From Platerodrilus igneus (taxonomy: Eukaryota; Arthropoda; Insecta; Coleoptera; Lycidae), in the NCBI GenBank assembly GCA_036346225.1, contig JARFIW010001111.1, positions 186,001 to 250,000 of the forward strand: a stretch of DNA of 64,000 bases, in the 5' to 3' direction. Made by a program: the position numbers and the translations under genes. Every line of letters begins with the position of its first letter. Position 1 is the first letter of the stretch. Shown here piece by piece: positions 57,188 to 64,000 of this stretch. The notes beneath the pieces are model-generated. The model saw only the letters and a program-made list of their open reading frames with translations, was not told the DNA's origin and searched no databases.

Positions 57188-57720
57188 ATGCGTCGTTCTG
57201 ATCTTTATAAAACGATGGCGGCTAATATGAAGCGGTTGGCAGAGGATCAGGCGAATGATCCTTTCTGCAATAAGGTTAGTCAAGTGTTTATAATGGCCGG
57301 TGAAGGCTCGAACAAATCGAAGTGGTTTGTTGTCCACAATGGACTATTGTTCAGGAGAGGGTCGGGAGCAAATGCCCATTTCCGGCTATACATCCCAGCG
57401 GCCGAGACACCCAAGTTAGATCGTGTTAGCGTTGTAACGTTTGCCCGAGAGAAATTGTTGTCGAAGGCTAAACTACGTCAAGAATGTCACAATTCGGCTC
57501 AAAAACGTCAGTTTTTGCGGTGGGTGATAAAGTTCTTGTCAGAAACCATCCCCAATCGTGTAATGAGTTGCATGAAATAAAAAAATTCTTTTTATTGTAT
57601 AAGGGTCCTGCTACGGTTATTTCCATAGTCGGCCAAAGTGAAGTAGTAGATGATACCACGGGTCAACCGTTAGGTATTCAAAATGTGTATAATCTTAAAC
57701 GATATGTACATTACATGTGA
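57188..57720 (+). pseudogene. gypsy C integrase with the catalytic core deleted
   Basis: The first part (57188-57420) reads the region before the zinc-binding domain (KRLAEDQANDPFCNKVSQV, VVHNGLLFRRGSG). After about 57440 the sequence jumps to the C-terminal part (VGDKVLVRNHPQSCNELHEI, then LLYKGPATVISIVGQSEV), in another frame. The HHCC zinc region and the whole DDE core are absent, an internal deletion of roughly 250-300 codons compared with the family. Confidence 0.8.
57696..57710 (+). repeat. Target site duplication of the SINE, left copy
   Basis: TAAACGATATGTACA, repeated exactly at 58005-58019. Confidence 0.95.
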
Positions 57721-58004
57721 TTTTCCAATGCTCCACCCGAAGGTACTACATTGGCCAGGAAGCGAGTTTTTTTACCTGGAAAATTTTGAATTTTGCCGAA
57801 TCCTTGCTGTTCCAAGCAAAGTAGGGATCTTTAACGTGCGTGACAACACTCACACACGGGACCTCCATTTTACCTCTCATCCGAACGAGGGTGTATTTTT
57901 TGCGAAAAATGCTCACCTATCATTTTTCAAGCGGACCGTGTCGGGATTCGAACCCGGGACCTAGGGCGTAGTAGTCACACATACCACTACGCCACGGAGC
58001 CGCC
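57711..58004 (-). repeat. tRNA-derived SINE in the gypsy C integrase end
   Basis: 294 bp on the minus strand between perfect 15-bp duplications. The tRNA-like head begins GGCTCCGTGGCGTAGTGG (box A TGGCGTAGTGG) and has box B GGTTCGAATCC. The body holds a conserved-looking block read on the plus strand as GGGATCTTTAACGTGCGTGA ... CATCCGAACGAGG. Strings of this kind recur in SINE central domains of distant invertebrates. It is unrelated to the other SINEs here. The perfect duplications suggest a fairly recent insertion. Confidence 0.9.
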
Positions 58005-58019
58005 TAAACGATATGTACA
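58005..58019 (+). repeat. Target site duplication of the SINE, right copy
   Basis: TAAACGATATGTACA. After it the gypsy pol frame closes within a few codons (TAG near 58029). Confidence 0.95.
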
Positions 58020-58093
58020 AAGTAATTTTTAGTTGTTAAGTTGCGCCTCTGATTACTAGTTTTAAATCTCTTAATTGTTCCATTTATTCAATT

Positions 58094-58105
58094 TAAAAGA
58101 GGGGG
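58094..58105 (+). other. Polypurine tract of gypsy C
   Basis: AAAAGAGGGGG, a few bases before the LTR start TGTGACAGG. Confidence 0.65.
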
Positions 58106-58525
58106 TCATGTGACAGGCCCAACTCTTGTAAATATAAATATGTATTTTACGTTATGGTTAAGGTAGTGGGGACGTGGAGTGAATGCCCGTACTAAGGCAG
58201 ACGCGTAAGTGCAGTAGTGGTATAGACAGGCGTGCTCTCAAAGTGAAAGTCACAGTGCGTAATACAGTCATTGTAGCTGAATGCGATGAGTTTCTTCTAA
58301 TTTAAGGGTTTGTTTGTAGTGATGGTTATTCTAATCTCACTACTTGTTAATATTTGTATGTGTATTGTTTTGTCCGCTGAATTAAACGCATGTTATTAGT
58401 TTGTATTCTGCATGAAACTTACAAGAACCCCATGATTAATTAATTATTCATCCTGTTGATAACAGTCTACATTTTCATGTTGAAGTATTTTCAATGAACT
58501 TAAGGGAAATGGGGGCACTTTTAGC

Positions 58526-58533
58526 TATATAAA
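58526..58533 (+). promoter_or_regulatory. TATA box of the gypsy C LTR
   Basis: TATATAAA, followed about 25-35 bp later by a CT-rich stretch (GGGGCTCTTCTCTTCTC) suited to a transcription start. Confidence 0.5.
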
Positions 58534-59733
58534 CGCAGGGATGGAGTAATGGGGCTCTTCTCTTCTCTTGCTTCATCGCTTCGATTTGGGTAGTGATCTA
58601 CGTGAATTGTAGTAAACCAAGTTATTATTTGTAATTAACAAGAGTTAATAATGAAAGTGCTTTCAATTTACACAAGTTGGTGTAATGTTGTATTGGCGGG
58701 CTGAAAGTAGTTTAAAGCACGTTTAGAAAAAATAACACAAAGTCGTTGTGAGGCAATGTAAGTACTGGCTGTTAAAGGGTTATTGGTTCTAGTAAGGCAA
58801 AACAAAAAGAATAGAAGTGTGTATGTATCAAGTCTCAAGTCGATGGTTTACCGATGGTAATTGGTACAGTAGAGGAATTTGGAGTTGTTGCTGATGATTG
58901 GTACTGAGAGAGATTTGGGTCCCAGATGGTATGAATCAACTTGGAGGGAATTCTTGAACGAGCAGTCGGTGATGAGGGCTATTTTCAACAATGGTTTCAT
59001 GGCAGATACATGTGTGGTGTTATTTGCAGTTAACTGCTTTTTTTTAAAAAAAAACATTGTCTGTTGTGGTTACTTATGTGTTATGACATTTTGTGCATTT
59101 TTGGTGTATTTATTTTGATTTTTATGAACAAAGGAATTTATTATGGAACTTTATTTCAAATTATTTAAAAATATGTCAAAGTGAAAATTTTATGTATAAT
59201 ATAAGGGTATGAAATCGGTTTATATAAGAAGTATAAGAGACTTTGATAATTGCAGTGCGTAAATTTGCACAAATATTTAAAAAGGTTTCTACTATGAGCT
59301 CGTATTTAAACCAGAGGTTAAAGTAAGGTGTGGGGTTAAGCCCAGTTACTTTCTAGTTTATTTTGTCAGACAAGTAAGATGGTAATTAGGAATATTTTAT
59401 AAAAATGAATTATTAATCTATGTGGACATATATAAATAAGGAGTGTATGCAATAATAATTGGAATAATTTGCTGTGCAATTTTCTGTGACTAAATTGTGT
59501 TGGATTTTTTTTGTTATAGTCAAATCTCTTTTATAATAAATAGGGCAGGATTTTACAGTTAACCATAGAGCAGCTGTGGCGACTTCTCTGATGAAGCTAA
59601 GTTTCTTTTTATTCTAGCAAAAAAGGCTGGGAATATTATAGCGTCCATCAAAGAAGAGCATCATCGGGGGATGAAGTAGAGCATTTTAGATCACCTTAGC
59701 TCGATTGTTCCTGAAGTAACTTTAGAGCATTTA

Positions 59734-59753
59734 TGACGCCCAAAGTGTGGGGC
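59734..59753 (+). other. Primer-binding-site-like unit inside the LTR end
   Basis: TGACGCCCAAAGTGTGGGGC, close to the tRNA-Lys-type site TGGCGCCCAACGTGGGGC. It is preceded by AGAGCA (an LTR-like end) and followed 38 bp later by the actual outer end GTGCGGCA. Confidence 0.7.
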
Positions 59754-59789
59754 ACGAATTAACCTACTCGTTGTCAGGTAACTGTGCGG

Positions 59790-59791
<2 letters not shown>

Positions 59792-59835
<44 letters not shown>
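59792..59835. repeat. (TA)n microsatellite
   Basis: Right flank of gypsy C; a SINE tail lies on the other side. Confidence 0.95.
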
Positions 59836-59838
<3 letters not shown>

Positions 59839-60005
59839 GTAATTGCACAAGGAAAGTTGATAAATACTATGCTATTAACTAATAAGATGAAATAATAACC
59901 TTTATGCAAGCCTAAATGATTATTTCAAATCGAGCTAGTAATTCAAAGATAGAAAATGTAAGGTCCCGGAAAGGATTCGAACCTGTATTTTTGACTTTCA
60001 TGATA
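59836..60005 (-). repeat. tRNA-headed SINE
   Basis: Minus strand: head fragment with box B GGTTCGAATCC and terminal GGGACC (59971-59992), and body with CTAGCTCGATTTGAAATAA. It ends at (TA)n. Same family as 34575 and 34830. Confidence 0.7.
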
Positions 60006-60359
60006 TTGGACCTATTGAATAAACCCCAAGATTGGGTCGCTAATTAGAAATACTGTGATATTAGAAGTTCTTCAGGCCCCTACGTTGTCAGCGCCAATAA
60101 ATATGACATAATATCAACGTTTGACGTTTCTGCTTCTGAACCTATAGTCACCTCCTTTATCCAGCAGTCATAGAATCTTGCACCTACATGGAAAAAAAAC
60201 AACTGCCTCGGCTATTCAGCGAGTAGAACAGACTTTCTCCAACACAAAAATTATAAAATACAAAATTCAAAAAAAAAATATATATATACCGATAATAAAG
60301 CAAATAAGCAGGGCAAAGTCAATCACATAAAATATTCAAAACTTACTAAAGTATCAATT
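60006..60359 (-). repeat. LTR end fragment with two primer-site-like units
   Basis: On the minus strand, TAGCGACCCAATCTTGGGGT (about 60017-60036) and TTGGCGCTGACAACGTAGGG (about 60079-60099), separated by an LTR-end-like TATCACAGTA. The rest is A/T-rich and stops where the hammerhead monomers begin. Confidence 0.5.
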
Positions 60360-60471
60360 TGTTGTTAATACCTGCGATATTAGATGAAATGATACGAAGA
60401 CACAAATTGTGAGCTAGGTGATGCTGTACTTCCCATAAGGTGTCTGTAGTAAATATTACAACTCTGCTACT

Positions 60472-60514
60472 CCTGTCCTGATGAGCCCCAATTAGGGCGA
60501 AACGCGTCGACAGG
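60472..60514 (+). ncRNA. Hammerhead ribozyme, monomer 1
   Basis: Stem I CCTGTC (60472-60477) pairs with GACAGG (60509-60514). CTGATGA (60478-60484) is the invariant core. Stem II GCCC/GGGC (60485-60488, 60495-60498) has loop CAATTA. GAAA (60499-60502) is invariant. A tiny stem III (ACGCGT, 60502-60507) leads to the cleavage triplet GTC with the cut predicted after 60508. All core residues are present. ACGCGT is self-complementary, so two tandem or separate copies could pair through a 6-bp stem III, as in dimeric hammerheads with short stem III. Confidence 0.85.
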
Positions 60515-60772
60515 ATGCCCTCGTGGCTGAATTTGAGTCACTTGCCATTAATTCTTTTATATTTTTCATTAATTTAAGACTCATTAAACTAACTTCTCGT
60601 TTAAATTATATCTTTTGGCTATGGAAAAAGGCAGTTGAGCCGGATCTCGTCCGTGCCGACTGTTGTTAAAACCTGCGATATTAGGTGAAACGATACAAAG
60701 ACACAAATTGTGAGTTAGGTGATGCTGTACTTCCCATAAGGTGTCTGTATTAAATATTACAACTTTGCTACT

Positions 60773-60815
60773 CCTGTCCTGATGAGCCCCAATTAGGGTG
60801 AAACGCGTCGACAGG
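60773..60815 (+). ncRNA. Hammerhead ribozyme, monomer 2
   Basis: Same layout with intact CTGATGA (60779-60785), GAAA (60800-60803) and GTC; predicted cut after 60809. Stem II has one G-T wobble (GCCC/GGGT) next to the core, which may lower activity. Confidence 0.85.
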
Positions 60816-61064
60816 ATGCCCTCGTGGCTGAATTTGAGTAACTTGCCATTAATTCTTTTTTATTTTTCATTAATTTAAGACTCGTTAAACTATTATATTA
60901 TATCTTTTGGCTATGGAAAAAGGCAGTTGAGCCGGATCTCCTCCATGCCGACTGTTGTTAAAACCTGCGATATTAGGTGAAACGATACGAAGACACAAAT
61001 TGTGAGCTAGGTGATGCTGTACTTCCCATAAGATGTCTGTATTAAATATTACAACTTTGCTACT

Positions 61065-61107
61065 CCTGTCCTGATGAGCACCAATTAGAGCGAAACATGC
61101 CGACAGG
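61065..61107 (+). ncRNA. Hammerhead ribozyme, monomer 3, degenerate
   Basis: CTGATGA and GAAA remain, but stem II reads GCAC/GAGC with a mismatch and the cleavage triplet GTC has become GCC with ACATGC in place of ACGCGT. Predicted not to cleave. Confidence 0.75.
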
Positions 61108-61155
61108 ATGCCCTCGTGGCTGAATTTGAGTCACTTGCCATTAATTCTTTTTTAT

Positions 61156-61160
<5 letters not shown>

Positions 61161-61197
<37 letters not shown>
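61161..61197. repeat. (TA)n microsatellite
   Basis: Cuts off the third hammerhead monomer and borders a family A LTR. Confidence 0.95.
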
Positions 61198-61199
<2 letters not shown>

Positions 61200-63300
61200 C
61201 CGTAGAACCTACAAAAATTCAGGAACGAAGCTGGGACAAAGCTTTTACATTGAGCCTTCACCTGGGTCAACATAAGTTTTCTAAAAAAAAATATAAAAAT
61301 TTCAAAAAAAAATTCCTTACCCTTTTATTTCGCCTTCAAATTCCTTCAGCTTCCCTGGCTAGCTCAGCTGTGCCTCTTTTCGAATACCTAAATTTACAGA
61401 CATCTCTTTCACGCTCGCACACCATTCAATAAAACTACCAATTAATATCACAACCATACAATCTTTTATTTACACCTAGTAACAGATAAATTATATTCAC
61501 AAGTGTTAAAACAGTTTGATACAATAATTATAAACTCAAATTATGATATGTTTTAAAGTCCTTGATTTACTAATGATTTTTAAACAAATTCATTGAGATA
61601 TGAGTAGATGGGCCCCACATGTTACCCTAAATTGACTTCACACTGGAGTATGGTGAGCTCATTATAAGCCAGTTTATTTTGTATATGCCTTCTATACCTT
61701 GCATAAATTAAAACCAAAATTTACAGACCCATTTACCCTTTACAATTCAATTTTTATCCTTACTAAATTTTGGATGTTCTAAATACACCCTTTTTCAATA
61801 TTTAACATCAATAAATTGTCCAGTACATGTATCTTTTACCACAAATTTCTACAACCATAAATATGCCACCAAAAAAAATCAACCACACAGCACAAAATTT
61901 CACAAATGTTTATAAAGCAACAGATACATTACCTGGAGAATTCTTCAGGCTTCCTTTTCGTCGAAGATGAGGGCCAGAACACCCCTCAGCGTTGTTTTGA
62001 TTTAATGTGCTGCTCAGCGGATCCCTAGGCCTCTACTATCTGCTACCTCTGTAGCTATGCGCCTCGTCTCACAGTACCATTCCAAATATCATGCTTACAA
62101 ACTCGATTACTTCTGGTGCTTACCCATATAACATGCTTCCATTTAATGATTTTTGTGCTTGTAGTAGTGGGACCTTTATTAATTTAAAACGCACTACTTG
62201 TACTTCACGTCAATAATTAGAGGTCCGCTACTACAGTTTCATACTTGCAACCACTATATTCACATATACTCACAGAAAGCTTTACTGTTATGGTGGTCTG
62301 AATCGGCATTCAGTACTTTATCGAAGTAAAGGAACATAGAAGACAAGAGAACGTTAATAACCTAGGTTGGGTATTTATATTCTCCCAACACCCACCTAGT
62401 GGACGCGCTTCTTGCGAAAAGCTTATTTTCGAAACGAATTCTACAAATTTTGAATATAACCGACGCTTAATTCCGCAAATTTCTCCCGCCGTGCTTGTTG
62501 TATACTTCGAATTCGCTTACAACCGTCGCGTGTGCATTCGTTTTTAACACTGTTGACTTTCGACCAATGATAGAGTTTTCTGTCATCACCCAAACTCCTC
62601 CTAAACGCTATGCATCTCAGTTCTACGTATGTTTTATACATGTTTGCTGTCTCGTTCAAAACCCCACTTGTTACAGAAAATCGATATTGATGACATCCCA
62701 TCTCAACTCCACGTATATATGGTACGTGCATTTTCAATTCCTTGCTTGCTTTATATCTGTCTCTATTTGTTGTATATAACCGATTGTGCATTTCCCTCGC
62801 TCTTTAAGATGTTTGTTACCATAGTTGTTTATACCAAACTGACGGTTGGAAATATTTTATATGAAATCCTATCTTAACCTACGCTCGACTTCTTTGAATG
62901 TAACCTTTTAAAACGCAGGTGTTTCTGTTAATTATCAACCGTTTTGAACATAACAATTCCTAAACTTCTGCTTCTTGATAAAACTGACGTTGACTTTTAC
63001 AACGAATACATTTGCCTTGGAAATATTGATTTTCTTGCACAGCACGTTCCGTTTTGCTTATATGTGTTGAATTAAAATAACTTATGGTTAATTATGCATA
63101 TCCTTGAAATTCTATATGCTTTGACGCTTTCTTCCTTCATGTAATTTTAACATTCTAATTATTAATTATCAAAATACGTTAATACTCGTCCGTTTTCACT
63201 AAATAAATTAAATTAATTTGGCGCGTAAAATCTTTGCTTTTTTCTATATACAGGGTTGTTGAAATTTTATTGTTTCACACTGATTTACCCCTTTGAATCC

Positions 63301-63306
<6 letters not shown>
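61198..63306 (-). repeat. Solo LTR, family A copy 3 (about 2.1 kb)
   Basis: Starts TGCCGTAGAACC and ends CCACAACA against (TA)n; collinear with 16652-18759 and 18807-20880. It carries CCCTGGCTAGCTCAGCTGTG at 61353. The frames at 62441-62877 are not conserved in the other copies and are not supported. Confidence 0.75.

Positions 63307-63345
<39 letters not shown>
63307..63345. repeat. (TA)n microsatellite
   Basis: Between the LTR and the 3' end of a Penelope-like element. Confidence 0.95.
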
Positions 63346-63352
<7 letters not shown>

Positions 63353-63730
63353 TACAATAACAGGTTTTTAGATCTGCTGGTTAATTAATTGTACTCTTTA
63401 TTATAAATCTAAGCTTTCGGTTTTATTTTAAACCATTATCAAAGAAACTAAAAATTAGAAACATTAATATGGGCTAAAAACAGTTAAAAACTTGCTTACT
63501 AATGTGAGGTTTTACACTGAAATCGTCGATATAGATAAATTTTTGAATACAAACTGAAAGTGATGTTGAAAGCTTTTAAAAAGAACACATTTATTTTATG
63601 ATTTGACTGAAATTTAGATATTTTTTGTATGTATGTATATTTATATATAGGTATGTTGATGTATGTATATTTGTTTACGTATGTATTTCAGAGTGTTTAT
63701 GTTGTTTGTGCGAATGTATGTATGTCTGTG

Positions 63731-63773
<43 letters not shown>

Positions 63774-64000
63774 TTATGTGTGTGTGGGTGCATGTGGATG
63801 TTTGCGTATGTTTGTTTGTGTATGTTTATGTTATGTTAAGTTATGTTTTATTAAGCGATTTGATCAGTTATGTTGAATTTGTTTTTGGAATCAAAGTGAA
63901 GTAGATAGGTGTATATAGAGCTTAGTGTGTTAATGTCAGTTTTTTTATTAATAGTGTTGAGGTTTTTAAATATGTAACACATTTCTAGGAATTCTCTTTT
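63346..64000 (-). mobile_element. Penelope-like element 3' end, third copy (runs off the window)
   Basis: Same 3' terminus, 3' untranslated region with (CA)n (63736-63769 as GT on the plus strand), and coding end. The frame closes at 63851 after reading YIFKNLNTINKKTDINTLSS and the SKNKFNI stretch (63851-64000, minus strand), which matches the GIY-YIG protein C-terminus at 33267. The element continues beyond 64000, so a longer copy may lie there. Confidence 0.8.
63851..64000 (-). pseudogene. Penelope-like protein C-terminus (partial, window edge)
   Basis: About 49 codons without internal stop, ending at TAA 63853-63851. No frame damage is visible in this short piece, so the copy could be more intact than the one at 32735-33870. 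Confidence 0.7.

Larger units (their letters stand above)
49380..59791 (+). mobile_element. Ty3/gypsy element C, 5'-truncated and split by a LINE
   Basis: gag (49380-50100), protease (50020-50149 and 55396-55560), reverse transcriptase (55830-56770), RNase H (56777-57148), integrase remnant (57188-57715) and 3' LTR (58109-59791). The 5' LTR, leader and gag N-terminus are missing at the junction with the Harbinger element. A 5.2-kb LINE sits inside protease, a SINE in the last codons of pol, and the integrase core is deleted. Confidence 0.85.
58109..59791 (+). repeat. 3' LTR of gypsy C (about 1.7 kb)
   Basis: Starts TGTGACAGGCCC after the polypurine tract and ends ACTGTGCGGCA against (TA)n. 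A TATA box lies at 58526. Near the end it contains a primer-binding-site-like unit (59734-59753), which a normal 3' LTR should not have. Small frames inside (for example 58879-59118) are not supported as genes. Confidence 0.7.
60360..61160 (+). repeat. Tandem array of ~300-bp hammerhead-ribozyme monomers
   Basis: Two full monomers (60360-60660, 301 bp; 60661-60952, 292 bp) and a truncated third (60953-61160) that ends in (TA)n. Each starts TGTTGTTAA(T/A)ACCTGCGATA. Shared segments include CACAAATTGTGAG, GATGCTGTACTTCCCATAAG, the ribozyme, GATGCCCTCGTGGCTGAATT and GGCTATGGAAAAAGGCAG. Monomers differ by a few per cent. A half-copy lies at 21679-21778. No protein is coded. Arrays of this size with hammerheads are known in animals as small circular-RNA-producing retroelements or satellites, and in Penelope-like element termini. 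Confidence 0.85.

Noticed and set aside
60360..61160. CRISPR-like or ordinary satellite array
   Set aside because: Repeats are ~300 bp without spacers, and the conserved ribozyme core gives a better explanation.
62441..62877. Frames of 82-116 codons on both strands in a family A LTR
   Set aside because: They overlap each other on opposite strands and are broken in the other two copies of the same LTR.
63625..63904. Frames of Val/Cys repeats over GT-rich DNA (also 33958-34173)
   Set aside because: Translations of the (GT)n/(CA)n microsatellite in Penelope-like 3' untranslated regions.

Overview
The window looks like a gene-poor, A+T-rich intergenic stretch of an insect genome. The reasons are spliced eukaryotic coding exons, LTR, LINE, Penelope-like, SINE, hAT, Harbinger and foldback elements, and short terminal motifs typical of arthropod repeats. 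No bacterial-type gene organisation is present. The order is not determinable by eye; a beetle is a guess only. Essentially everything except one small four-exon gene on the minus strand (31393-32005) is mobile DNA.

Layout. 1-16.6 kb: LTR-retrotransposon territory of Ty3/gypsy type. It holds an internally deleted minus-strand element with 92-bp LTRs (753-3912), long solo LTRs (3951-6513, 6537-8263), and a plus-strand LTR-gag-protease fragment (8714-12603) followed by a chimeric LTR. 16.6-29.8 kb: a chain of about 2-3.7 kb solo-LTR-like blocks separated by long (TA)n arrays, with two tandem tRNA-headed SINEs at 20.9-21.6 kb. 29.8-32.0 kb: a decayed hAT transposase, then the probable host gene. 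32.4-35.0 kb: a palindromic SINE, a head-to-head pair of Penelope-like element (PLE) 3' ends with a GIY-YIG endonuclease remnant, and an inverted pair of SINEs. 35.0-41.7 kb: a solo LTR, two large foldback elements in opposite orientation, and a compact solo LTR with visible TATA box. 41.7-47.8 kb: SINE fragments, MITEs and an inverted copy of a repeat from 24.6-26.4 kb. 47.8-49.3 kb: a Harbinger element with a MYB-like gene and a convergent transposase remnant. 49.4-59.8 kb: a 5'-truncated gypsy element split by a 5.2-kb LINE with a clear 10-bp target duplication. The LINE itself carries a MITE, and the gypsy pol end carries a SINE with a 15-bp duplication. 60.36-61.16 kb: a tandem array of ~300-bp monomers, each with a hammerhead-ribozyme motif. 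61.2-64.0 kb: another solo LTR and a third PLE 3' end.

Three observations stand out. (1) The hammerhead array is the best candidate for a functional RNA system: two monomers keep the whole catalytic core and a self-complementary stem III that suits a dimeric ribozyme, and the third has lost the cleavage site. (2) LTR ends in this window repeatedly carry arrays of degenerate tRNA-Lys-type primer-binding sites, each followed by another copy of the LTR terminus (CACAGCA or similar), right up to the (TA)n flank. This suggests U5 regions that grow by priming from downstream reiterated sites. (3) Nearly every LTR block ends exactly at a (TA)n array, so these microsatellites act as shared landing sites.

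All assignments are from reading the sequence by eye; no database search was run. Boundaries of decayed elements are approximate.
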